Positions 1-7,018 of a stretch of 14,675 bases of DNA are shown piece by piece. Source of the DNA: Candidatus Woesearchaeota archaeon CG10_big_fil_rev_8_21_14_0_10_32_24 (GTDB lineage Archaea; Nanobdellota; Nanobdellia; Woesearchaeales; GW2011-AR9); assembly GCA_002763025.1 (NCBI GenBank), contig PCYG01000027.1, positions 7,936 to 22,610 of the forward strand, given 5' to 3'. Position 1 is the first letter of the stretch. The number at the start of each line of letters is the position of its first letter. The translations under genes and the position numbers were made by a program. Below the pieces are notes generated by a model that was not told where the DNA came from, did no database searches, and saw only the letters and a list, made by a program, of their open reading frames with translations.

Positions 1-2391
1 TTGGGCAGTAAGCCTATGTGCAAGAACTGTATCTGATTGTGTCATTACATCTGTATGAATTTTTGCAGGTTGTTGTGTAGCCAAAATTAAACTTATACCT
101 GGCTGACGTCCTTCACGAAGAATGGTAATCAAGGCATCCGATGCGGCCGTTTTTCCATCATGAGGAAGAAGTTCATGTGCTTCATCTATCGCTAACCACA
201 CTAAAGGTTCAGTCATTTTTTCTTCAGTTTCCTTAGAAAAATAATGCATGGCAGCATCAACTGATTTGAATTCTTCTGTTTTTCGTGCAAGCATTCTTTG
301 ATTGAATAATGTACGACTAATTAAACCTACAACTAACGCTTTAATTTCCCACCCAGAAGGCATCGTTGCATAGGGAGAAACATCTAAAACAGTTACTTGA
401 CCACCTGCAACAATATCTTTCAAAGCAGTTCCTTCTTTAGAAAAAATACCCCATCCTTTTGCTTTTTCAAATTGATTTTCAACAATATTTCGTACGACTT
501 TTTCAGATTCTTTGTCTTCTTTAATAAGAGAGATTAATTCGTCTATGCCATAAGATTCATTTTTTTCCTTTAAGGATTGCACTACCTTTGCAATCAAAAC
601 ACCCTCAGTGGTGTTTAATGAAATATCAAATGCACGGCTCCAATCTAAGGGATCAACATCAATAGGTCTTATTGAAAAAGGAAAATCAGTAGGAATACCT
701 TGATCTTTATATTTATTAAAAAAACCAGAAGGTGTATAAATTTTTACATCTAAAGATTTAGGTTCAAATCCCCATTCTCTAACTAAATCTGAATCTTGAA
801 GATTAGGATATTTCATAGTCCAATAAATTCCCATAGTATCTAATAACACAATAGAAAGATTTTGCCTTATTTCTTCGGGTAAATCAGCTAAACCTTCAGC
901 AATAGACCCCATAGTATAGGAATTATGAACAATAATATCATTAGCAACAAAATTGTGAGTCTCAGGAACTGTAATATCATAAACAATTTCCTTTCCTTCA
1001 ATTTCTTTTATTGCAATAATTTCATCCCAAAAGATATCGGAATTGGCAAACTTAGATAATAAATCGGATTCATCAGCTAAAGCTATTTGTAATAATTTTT
1101 GTCGTGAAGGGGAATAGTTCACACTTTCACGCATTGCCTTAGGATGAGCATAACCCATCTTCCTTCCAATTGCTGCCCAATTATCTGGTTTATACATCCC
1201 CCAAATTTCTTTAGGAACAGTATCAACATTGGGATTTCTAATTATTTTCACTGATTCTTTCAAGGCGGTAGTAGAACGTTCTTCTTTCTTACCAAAAAAA
1301 CCAATCTCTTGAAGATAGGTATTGACATTTTCACCATAAATTTCTAATTCATTTGATTCAAATGTTTCTCCAATAGTTTTCTTTCTAATTCTTCCAACAA
1401 TACCAAATCGTAATAATAGATGTTGAACTTGTGAAATTAATAAATTGGAAGAAGAACAATAACTTACAAACCAATGATTACCTTTTTTGTAAATAGTTCC
1501 ATCACATGAAAACAACCGATTTAAGAATAAACTGATTTGATGCTTCGGCATTGTAAAAATACAATCAGGAACAAATTTTGTAAGAGATCTTGTTCCGTAA
1601 AGATTTAATTTCTCTAACCAGTTACGTATTGATGAATGATCCCATTTTGGATTATTAATAAATTGTCCATTCTTATTTCTTAAACTTTGCTTTTTCATAA
1701 CTTTTTTGATTTGGGAAACTCTGAAACAAGAATCATCACTATGTCGCTCAATCCTTAAATTATCATCAAAATCATAAACTGCCTGCTTAAAATCATTTAT
1801 AATCTTTTGATCTTTGTTAGAAAACAAAACGAATTTATTCCCTAAATGCCCTTCAGTTATAAGATAAGCTAAAAGTTTAACTTTAGATTCTCTTATCTTT
1901 TCATCACCAAAGGATTCTAATTTACGAGGAGTTGCAATCCTAGACCCCACATTTAACTTTTCTACTGGAGACCATCCCTTAACTGTAAGGAGGGGATGTT
2001 CTGGAGTTAATTTGATTGTTTTTCCAGTTCTAAATTTAATTTCAAAAATTCTATTTACTTCCCTATTATAAAAACAAGATTTTTGACCTTCTTGTATTTT
2101 ATAATCATTATTTAAGGTATAAATATTTTGAGTTTTATTTTCTAAATCCTTAATTTTAACCAAAGAACCATCATTAAGAGTGATTAAAGTATCCCCCTGA
2201 AGGCATTTTCCCGATCCACGTTTACCAACAATAAAAACAACATGTGCGCCTGCAACATCCATATACACGGGGTTAGAAAGAGATGTAGTTTGACCCATTT
2301 TAACATATTGTTTGCCAATTAAAACGGTTCCTTCTTTCCCATATTTATCCACATCTTTTTTACTTCTACCAATAATAACATCAAACACCAT
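1..2391 (-). CDS. HerA/DUF87-type ATPase, intein-containing, 3' end beyond window
   Basis: The reverse strand is open for 797 codons from ATG 2391 to the window edge, so the C-terminus is missing. After removal of a 428-residue intein the host protein is a P-loop ATPase of the HerA/FtsK superfamily. The spliced Walker A reads GKRGSGK-S (precursor residues 56-62 plus Ser491). A LLDTMGIYW stretch (516-524) follows, then Walker B LAIDEAHE (D736, E737) and LREGRQPG (758-765), which resembles the arginine-finger region of HerA. The N-terminus is short, with about 55 residues before the P-loop, so the HAS-barrel of canonical HerA is not evident. HerA proteins form hexameric translocases that work with NurA in DNA end resection; no nurA, mre11 or rad50 is in view, so this may be a HerA relative with another role. 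No Shine-Dalgarno is visible, and a TTTATTAC at about -27 is a weak TATA candidate. Family is confident, exact function is not. Confidence 0.88.
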   Translation of the reverse strand, partial: MVFDVIIGRSKKDVDKYGKEGTVLIGKQYVKMGQTTSLSNPVYMDVAGAHVVFIVGKRGSGKCLQGDTLITLNDGSLVKIKDLENKTQNIYTLNNDYKIQEGQKSCFYNREVNRIFEIKFRTGKTIKLTPEHPLLTVKGWSPVEKLNVGSRIATPRKLESFGDEKIRESKVKLLAYLITEGHLGNKFVLFSNKDQKIINDFKQAVYDFDDNLRIERHSDDSCFRVSQIKKVMKKQSLRNKNGQFINNPKWDHSSIRNWLEKLNLYGTRSLTKFVPDCIFTMPKHQISLFLNRLFSCDGTIYKKGNHWFVSYCSSSNLLISQVQHLLLRFGIVGRIRKKTIGETFESNELEIYGENVNTYLQEIGFFGKKEERSTTALKESVKIIRNPNVDTVPKEIWGMYKPDNWAAIGRKMGYAHPKAMRESVNYSPSRQKLLQIALADESDLLSKFANSDIFWDEIIAIKEIEGKEIVYDITVPETHNFVANDIIVHNSYTMGSIAEGLADLPEEIRQNLSIVLLDTMGIYWTMKYPNLQDSDLVREWGFEPKSLDVKIYTPSGFFNKYKDQGIPTDFPFSIRPIDVDPLDWSRAFDISLNTTEGVLIAKVVQSLKEKNESYGIDELISLIKEDKESEKVVRNIVENQFEKAKGWGIFSKEGTALKDIVAGGQVTVLDVSPYATMPSGWEIKALVVGLISRTLFNQRMLARKTEEFKSVDAAMHYFSKETEEKMTEPLVWLAIDEAHELLPHDGKTAASDALITILREGRQPGISLILATQQPAKIHTDVMTQSDTVLAHRLTAQ
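922..2205 (-). other. Intein with LAGLIDADG homing endonuclease inside Walker A
   Basis: An in-frame 428-residue insertion separates GKRGSGK from SYTMGS. It begins with Cys63 (CLQGDTLI, splicing block A), has block B TPEHPLL with T129 and H132, and ends VYDITVPETHNF...IIVHN, with penultimate His489 and terminal Asn490 followed by extein Ser491. Two LAGLIDADG motifs are present, LLAYLITEG (173-181, acidic E180) and FLNRLFSCDG (289-298, acidic D297), so the endonuclease may be active. A NWAAIGRKMGYAHPKAMRES segment (about 405-424) looks like a helix-turn-helix. All class 1 splicing residues I can identify are intact. Insertion directly before the Ser/Thr of a P-loop is a known intein hotspot. 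Confidence 0.93.
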
Positions 2392-2588
2392 TCAATGTAT
2401 AAAGAAGGAATATGTAATAAAGGTTACGGAAAGAGAAAAATATGTTTAATGTAAATTAATTAAAAACAAATCACAGAAAGCATTCAAGTATAATACCCAA
2501 AATTAATAATTAAAGTACAACAGAAATTAATCTCACAAGAATCAAAGTGTAACTTAGTCGCCCTTTTTGAGTAGTAATTTAACACAAG

Positions 2589-2597
2589 ATTTAAATA
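2589..2597 (+). promoter_or_regulatory. TATA box for the 2620 gene
   Basis: ATTTAAATA is centred 27 nt before the ATG at 2620. Archaeal transcription starts about 25-27 nt after the TATA centre, so the transcript would be leaderless. No Shine-Dalgarno precedes the start. Confidence 0.6.
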
Positions 2598-2619
2598 CGC
2601 CCCCTATTTTAATAACTTT

Positions 2620-3366
2620 ATGATTTCACAATGGCACAGATTTTCACAAGAACAATTAATTGAAGAAGCCTATAAAAGATCAGCACAAGTATTTTCAGCA
2701 GAAGATAATTATGATGATCTCTTTGAACCTCATGGGATTTCAAAATATTTTTTCTTTTCAGGAGTTTATTATTTTAAACATGAAACAATAACCCCAGATT
2801 TGATTGCACGTATGAGTAATGGTGCATCACTCTTAACTGTCGGCTCAGGTGATGGTCATTTAGAACGCTTACTTTGTCATGGGTTTAATATTTCACAACA
2901 ACAAATTCACACCAGTGACATAAATATTCATCCACGTATAAAAGAAGAAGGATTTCCCCATTATGAGTTTGATATGACAAAACCATGGCCAATAAACAAT
3001 TTATTTGATTATATTATTTTTCCAGAATCATTGGGAGTGGCAACAATGACAGGTGAAGAATGTACATCATTTCGGTTCTTAGATGATTTAAAAAAAATAG
3101 AAAAAGGGATATTTGCGGAAAATGTTGAATCCCGTGATGTAGAATTTTTTTTAGATGTAATAACAAGAGATGCTCCCGAAACAGTACGTAAATATGAAAT
3201 TATAGAACAAGCTCTAAATCATGTAAACCCACAAGGTGAAATTCGAGTGAAATGGGGATTAGATAATCTGCAACAGAGAGCTTATGTCATGGCTAAATTA
3301 AAACGTGATTATTGCGTAAATTTTTTTTCAAATTTGAACAATTTTATTGTAAAAAAAGAAAATTAA
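2620..3366 (+). CDS. Orphan class I methyltransferase-like protein
   Basis: 248 aa, not recognised as a named family. A Rossmann-type methyltransferase layout can be seen: motif I LLTVGSGDGH (71-80), an acidic motif II after a beta strand in HTSDINIHP (D100), FDMTKPW (D118) at motif III, FDYIIFPESLG (129-139) at motif IV, and a late ALNHVNPQGEIRVKWG (198-213) resembling the strand after motif V. The first 65 residues form a separate N-terminal part with YFFFSGVYYF. S-adenosylmethionine binding is inferred from the GSGDG loop only, and the substrate is unknown. It stands alone, divergent from the HerA-like gene and convergent with dnaG, and is likely leaderless. A second protein with a comparable layout lies at 11764-12372, but I see no close similarity between them beyond the fold motifs. 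Confidence 0.75.
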   Translation: MISQWHRFSQEQLIEEAYKRSAQVFSAEDNYDDLFEPHGISKYFFFSGVYYFKHETITPDLIARMSNGASLLTVGSGDGHLERLLCHGFNISQQQIHTSDINIHPRIKEEGFPHYEFDMTKPWPINNLFDYIIFPESLGVATMTGEECTSFRFLDDLKKIEKGIFAENVESRDVEFFLDVITRDAPETVRKYEIIEQALNHVNPQGEIRVKWGLDNLQQRAYVMAKLKRDYCVNFFSNLNNFIVKKEN

Positions 3367-3417
3367 AAATTAAATTACTACACGCATTTGGGAATTACCC
3401 TTAAAATTATTAATTTG

Positions 3418-3431
3418 AAAAAAAGAAAAAA
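3418..3431 (-). terminator. T-tract terminator of dnaG
   Basis: On the reverse strand two T-runs, six and seven long and separated by one C, begin about 19 nt after the dnaG stop codon. Archaeal RNA polymerase terminates at such oligo-T stretches without needing a hairpin. The tract lies between convergent genes. Confidence 0.55.
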
Positions 3432-3449
3432 TAAGAACAAAAATTAAAT

Positions 3450-4769
3450 TTAAAGTTTATCTTCAGTTAAAACATTAACTTTACTGGATTTAACTTTACT
3501 ACTGGTGCCAACAATATGACTAATGTCAACTTTATCAGCTAATTGTGCTAAGTCATCGTTTACTTCACCATCTAAAGCTAAGGCATATACACCGCCACTT
3601 AAACTTTTTAAAGTTGCATTAAGTTCACTTAAAGGCACATTTCCAAGTACTTTCATTCCAGAATCAAAGATTCGTGCTCCACGAGTTCCAAATAAATCTT
3701 CCATGGCATCTTTCAAAATTTTTCCTTCTGAATTTACTAATTGTTTTCCAGAACCTCTTAGAGGTAAAGGCCGTTTAGCATTAAATGGTTGTGGGTTAGC
3801 TCTTGGAGGAGGCAAACGTCCATTTTGCGGAGGTCTTGGTTGAGCTTGTTGTGATTGAGGTGGCATTGAAGGCAACCTTTGATTCTTAAATTGCCTGTTT
3901 GGCCGAGGTTCTTCTTTTAAAGAACCGTCATCATTCACACCTAAATCAAGTTTACCTTGTTCAGCAGTTATTTTTCCACGTAAGGCTTTATGAATTTCCT
4001 TCTTGGTAAGTTCTTCAACTTCTTTTCCATCAGGCGCTTTACAAATGAAATCAATTTCGGCTACACCTAAAAGTTCACGAATAATTAAATCCCCACCACG
4101 ATCTCCATCAACAAATACTGTTGTGGTCTTTTGTTTGGTTAATTCTTTAATTGTTTCAGGACAAGAAGTACCATTTAAGGTAATGACATTTTTAAATCCA
4201 TGTTTTAATAAAACAAGAACATCTGCTCTTCCTTCAACAACAATGATTTCTTCACTATCATCAATCATTGGACCCGCTGCTAATTTTTCTGCACCATATT
4301 CAACCATTTCCATTTGACGCACGGATTGAGATACTTCATCAGCCAACTCTTGAGAATCTGGGAAAGAAGTATCTGTTAAGTTTTGTAATAATTCCTTCGC
4401 TCTGCTAATCACAAATTGTCGTTTACTGGTACGAACATCTTCAATTTTCTTAACAAGAACATGTGCATTACAAGGACCAATTCTTTGAATAATCTCTAAT
4501 GCTGCTGCAATGATTGCAGTTTCTGTTTTATCAAGAGAACTAGGAATAATAATTTCTCCTTTTGTTTTCCCGCTAACTGTACTTACATTAACTTCGATCC
4601 GGCCAATACGACCGCTTCGTTGTAATTCACGTAATTCTAAATCGTTTCCTAACAAACCTTCTGTTTGTCCGAAAATTGCACCAATAACATCAGGTCTGTC
4701 AACCACACCAGAAATGTTAATGTCTGCTGTTACTATATATTTTGCCGCTACAGGGCTAATTTTTGCCAT
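3450..4769 (-). CDS. dnaG: Archaeal DnaG (TOPRIM primase-like, exosome-associated)
   Basis: 439 aa, about the usual length of archaeal DnaG. The N-terminal domain (1-165) carries the typical start KYIVTADINISGVVDRPDVIGAIFGQTEGLLG, split here as residues 10-20 and 21-41. The TOPRIM domain (about 172-250) has the catalytic Glu in IIVVEGRAD (E179) and the acidic pair in VFVDGDRGG (D221, D223). A Pro/Gln/Arg-rich linker (288-340) leads to a conserved C-terminal segment (341-427). In archaea this protein can make short primers in vitro and is a stable subunit of the RNA exosome cap; which role dominates cannot be told here. The start is supported by GGAG 9-12 nt upstream of ATG 4769, one of the few Shine-Dalgarno sites in this window, and implies a 5' leader of about 55 nt from the TATA at 4849-4857. 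Confidence 0.96.
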   Translation of the reverse strand: MAKISPVAAKYIVTADINISGVVDRPDVIGAIFGQTEGLLGNDLELRELQRSGRIGRIEVNVSTVSGKTKGEIIIPSSLDKTETAIIAAALEIIQRIGPCNAHVLVKKIEDVRTSKRQFVISRAKELLQNLTDTSFPDSQELADEVSQSVRQMEMVEYGAEKLAAGPMIDDSEEIIVVEGRADVLVLLKHGFKNVITLNGTSCPETIKELTKQKTTTVFVDGDRGGDLIIRELLGVAEIDFICKAPDGKEVEELTKKEIHKALRGKITAEQGKLDLGVNDDGSLKEEPRPNRQFKNQRLPSMPPQSQQAQPRPPQNGRLPPPRANPQPFNAKRPLPLRGSGKQLVNSEGKILKDAMEDLFGTRGARIFDSGMKVLGNVPLSELNATLKSLSGGVYALALDGEVNDDLAQLADKVDISHIVGTSSKVKSSKVNVLTEDKL

Positions 4770-4778
4770 TTTTATGTC

Positions 4779-4782
4779 TCCA
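4779..4782 (-). promoter_or_regulatory. Shine-Dalgarno of dnaG
   Basis: Reverse-strand GGAG in TTGGAGACATAAAAATG lies about 9-12 nt before the dnaG ATG. It fixes the start codon and contrasts with the leaderless genes elsewhere in the window. Confidence 0.6.
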
Positions 4783-4831
4783 AGAAAGAATAGCTTTTAG
4801 TAAAGGCTTCACCCTAAATGTAAGCTAATGT

Positions 4832-4860
4832 AATGATCGTGATCAACGTTTTATAACGTT
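4832..4860 (-). promoter_or_regulatory. dnaG: dnaG promoter with operator-like repeats
   Basis: A TATA element (plus-strand TTTTATAAC, 4849-4857) lies about 84 nt before the dnaG start, predicting transcription from about 4827. It is embedded between two AACGTT palindromes (4845-4850 and 4855-4860). An imperfect copy of an 11-bp motif, AATGATCGTGA (4832-4842), overlaps the start region; two exact relatives AATGATTATGA lie at 4929-4939 and 4970-4980. This arrangement looks like a regulated promoter, but no regulator can be named. Confidence 0.45.
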
Positions 4861-4980
4861 ATGAGCATACTCTTCCTTTATGTTGTAGAAAAATAGATTA
4901 CCAATTTACCGTTCTTTCAATGAATGTAAATGATTATGATAGGAACCTATTTTTCAGGTTTTTGTCTTTAATGATTATGA

Positions 4981-5054
4981 AGCCCGAGTCACTAACCCCT
5001 GAATTCATCGCTTGGTTTTACCGTAGACTCCCCCAGGTACTCTCGCGACGGGCT
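4981..5054 (-). ncRNA. Candidate structured non-coding RNA, unassigned family
   Basis: A 74-nt block with 42 G/C (57 percent) stands out in very AT-rich surroundings. Read on the reverse strand its ends AGCCCG and CGGGCU form a perfect 6-bp closing stem; inside, CCUGGG/UUCAGG (positions 18-23/52-57 of the RNA) and GGU-AAA-ACC (33-41) can pair, and GAGUC (25-29) matches GACUC (65-69) as an alternative or pseudoknot pairing. A TATA box (5079-5086) is centred about 28 nt before the predicted 5' end. In AT-rich archaea isolated GC-rich islands often mark RNA genes. I could not match it to tRNA, 5S, SRP RNA, RNase P RNA or a consensus C/D or H/ACA sRNA. The 3' end is unknown; the RNA could run on toward a T-run near 4890. 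The strand is chosen from the promoter and could be wrong. Confidence 0.5.
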
Positions 5055-5078
5055 ATAAGAATAAATTGTAGGGTCTAG

Positions 5079-5086
5079 TATATAAA
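5079..5086 (-). promoter_or_regulatory. TATA box for the candidate RNA at 4981-5054
   Basis: Plus-strand TATATAAA, reverse-strand TTTATATA, is centred at about 5082, predicting a reverse-strand start near 5056, exactly at the beginning of the GC-rich block. Confidence 0.5.
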
Positions 5087-5100
5087 TCTTATGCTAAAAA

Positions 5101-5480
5101 ATTGGATTGTGCAAAAACATATCAATTATTGCCTTTTTTTCAAAAAATAAAATGAAAATTATCCTTATTCAAGATATCTAGGTTTAGAAAATTAATTATA
5201 TAAAAACCCCAGTAAACTAACATCAAATGCTAGCTTACTGAGGAAAAGAGGTGGTTTTGAGGTGTAGCTTTCTTTTTTATTAGATTCTTTATAAATGTTT
5301 CGCTCTTTTTGTAACTTTTTAGTAAGAACATTGTATGGTTCTACAATTTATAAAAATAAACACAAATTCTAATTTATCAAAGAATAATGAGGTCTAAACA
5401 AACCACATAAATCAGATTAAAATTAAATCATTATAATAAACACCCAAACCTACTTAAACAGAAAGAAAATAAATGTTAAT
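5101..5480. other. AT-rich spacer before rio1, no gene recognised
   Basis: No open frame with coding character is seen. It contains an inverted repeat CAGTAA(A)CTA...TAG(C)TTACTG at about 5210-5240. It also has a TATA-like TTATATAAA at 5196-5204, and a T-rich tract at 5269-5279 that could end a transcript of roughly 50 nt. TTATAATAAA at 5431-5440 is a possible rio1 promoter that would give a leader of about 20 nt. Confidence 0.4.
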
Positions 5481-6191
5481 ATGGTAACTTTAAAATCTCA
5501 AGAACGCTTTAGAACAGATAAAGGCGTATTTGATGCACACACAAATAAAACACTTTTTGATCTTCAAAAAAAGGGCATATTTGATAAATTGGATATCCCC
5601 CTTCCTGTTGGAAAAGAAAGTAACGTGTTTATTGCATTAAAAGATGGAAAAAGGCTTATAGTAAAAATTTATCGGATGCAAAATTGTGATTTTAATAAAA
5701 TGTTTGATTATATCCGTAAAGACCCACGTTATGAATTTATGAAAAAACATAAAAGACAAATAATTTTAGCATGGACCCAGCGGGAATACAAAAATCTCAT
5801 GAGAGCTGAAAAAACAAAAATCAAAACACCAAAAGCTATTGCATGGAAAAATCATATTGTAATTGAAGAATACATTGGTGATGAAAACCCCGCCCCCCCA
5901 TTGAAAGATAAATATCCTGAAGATCCTGAAAAATTCTTCAAAACAACAGTCAACCAAATTAAAAAATTGTATAAATCAGGTTTGATCCATGGTGATCTTT
6001 CATCATTTAACATACTCAATTTTAATGACGAGCCATATTTTATTGATTACTCTCAAGCAACTTTAACAAGAACACCTAATTCAATGGAACTGTTAGAACG
6101 AGACATAGGAAATGTGTGTCATTTTTTTAGAAAATTAGGGATAAATGCAAATTATGAAGAAACACTTAAAAAGGTAGTAGGAAAAAAGTAG
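5481..6191 (+). CDS. rio1: RIO1-family serine kinase/ATPase
   Basis: 236 aa, slightly short for archaeal RIO1. An N-terminal segment includes GVFDAHTNKTLFDL (15-28). The kinase fold has the glycine-loop equivalent GKESNVF (44-50), ATP-binding Lys62 in VKIYR, hinge EEYIGD (129-134), catalytic loop LIHGDLSSFNIL with D172 and N177, and metal-binding D189 in FIDYSQA. All key residues are present, so an active enzyme is expected. RIO1 acts in late maturation and release of the small ribosomal subunit, as a conformational ATPase as well as a kinase. The next gene begins 6 nt after the stop and encodes the Dim2-like partner, a pairing common in archaea. The eIF1A gene often found upstream is absent. 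The start at ATG 5481 has no clear Shine-Dalgarno; an ATG at 5473 is out of frame. Confidence 0.95.
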   Translation: MVTLKSQERFRTDKGVFDAHTNKTLFDLQKKGIFDKLDIPLPVGKESNVFIALKDGKRLIVKIYRMQNCDFNKMFDYIRKDPRYEFMKKHKRQIILAWTQREYKNLMRAEKTKIKTPKAIAWKNHIVIEEYIGDENPAPPLKDKYPEDPEKFFKTTVNQIKKLYKSGLIHGDLSSFNILNFNDEPYFIDYSQATLTRTPNSMELLERDIGNVCHFFRKLGINANYEETLKKVVGKK

Positions 6192-6197
6192 TTATCA

Positions 6198-6737
6198 ATG
6201 ACAAATACGGAAACAGAATTCACGTACGAAATTAGAATTCCCGAAGAACGGGTAGCAGTATTAATTGGAACAGAAGGTGCTACTAAAAAATTAATTGAAG
6301 AACAAACAGGTTGTCAATTAGACATTTCAAAGGAAGGAGATGTAACAATCACAGGCGAAGATGGAATGCAACTTTATTCTACAAAAGATATCGTGAAAGC
6401 AATTGGGAGGGGATTTAATCCTAGAATCGCGTTATTATTATTAAAAACGGATTATGCATTTGAATTAATTAACATGACGGATGTTACAAGTAAAAGTAAA
6501 AATGATTTATTACGATTAAAGGGCCGTGTCATTGGGAAAGGTGGAAAATCTCGTGAAGAAATTGAACGATTAACTGATACAAATATTGTGGTTTATGGAA
6601 AAACTGTAGGAATTATTGGTGAAGTCTCCCAAGCTACAATTGCACGTCAAGCTGTTGCAATGCTACTTAAGGGAAGTATGCATAAAACAGTATATCATTA
6701 TTTAGAACGAAAGAAAAAAGAGATGTTATTCGGATAA
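6198..6737 (+). CDS. Dim2/Pno1-like protein with two KH domains
   Basis: 179 aa, typical for archaeal Dim2/Pno1 homologues. The first KH domain carries VLIGTEGATKKLIE (GxxG at 24-27); the second has RVIGKGGKSREEIERLT (GKGG at 113-116) followed by VVYGKTVGIIG. The KH folds bind RNA; in eukaryotes Pno1/Dim2 binds the 3' end of pre-18S rRNA and works with RIO kinases, and archaeal Dim2 is thought to act near the 16S rRNA 3' end. It starts 6 nt after the rio1 stop, so the two are almost certainly co-transcribed. A T-tract follows the stop codon directly. Confidence 0.93.
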   Translation: MTNTETEFTYEIRIPEERVAVLIGTEGATKKLIEEQTGCQLDISKEGDVTITGEDGMQLYSTKDIVKAIGRGFNPRIALLLLKTDYAFELINMTDVTSKSKNDLLRLKGRVIGKGGKSREEIERLTDTNIVVYGKTVGIIGEVSQATIARQAVAMLLKGSMHKTVYHYLERKKKEMLFG

Positions 6738-6748
6738 TTTTTTATTTT
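6738..6748 (+). terminator. T-tract after the rio1-KH operon
   Basis: Six T residues directly after the stop codon, then ATTTT, form an oligo-T archaeal terminator separating this pair from the topoisomerase operon. The 281-nt spacer that follows (6738-7018) contains two GTTCGCTT direct repeats (6888-6895 and 6912-6919) and the top6B promoter; no gene is visible in it. Confidence 0.5.
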
Positions 6749-6988
6749 ATACAACCTCAAGAATTATATATTTTGATGATTCTCAAAAGAATATTTGTAC
6801 TGCAAAAAAGGTAGGTTTACATGCTGAATTATACCAAAATCTAACTATACTGAAATTCCTTAATTACCGAATAGAATTTCATATATAGTTCGCTTAAACG
6901 ATGTTAATATTGTTCGCTTTTAATGGAAACTCACTATAAAACAAAACAAAAAATAAGTTCACTTTTTTAATAATTACTACCACAACAC

Positions 6989-6997
6989 TTATAAATT
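6989..6997 (+). promoter_or_regulatory. TATA box of the topoisomerase VI operon
   Basis: TTATAAATT is centred 26 nt before the top6B ATG at 7019, predicting a leaderless transcript. No Shine-Dalgarno is present. Confidence 0.6.
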
Positions 6998-7018
6998 CCC
7001 ATTTAAATTCCAAAACGC

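Noticed and set aside
3523..4800. Open frames on the plus strand opposite dnaG (3523-3843, 4003-4317, 4510-4800)
   Set aside because: They mirror the codons of dnaG, have low-complexity Ser/Pro/Leu-rich translations and no start signals.
4944..4965. Hairpin AACCT/AGGTT followed by a T-run as a plus-strand terminator
   Set aside because: No plus-strand gene lies upstream to be terminated, and archaea do not need hairpins; noted only as part of the dnaG control region.
4981..5054. tRNA or split tRNA half in the GC-rich island
   Set aside because: The length of 74 nt and closing stem suggested it, but no T loop (TTCRANNC), D arm or anticodon arm can be placed on either strand.
6773..6826. Possible C/D box sRNA with UGAUGA near 6774 and CUGA near 6823
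   Set aside because: No convincing D' and C' boxes or terminal stem, and spacing does not fit the compact archaeal C/D pattern; chance matches are likely in AT-rich DNA.
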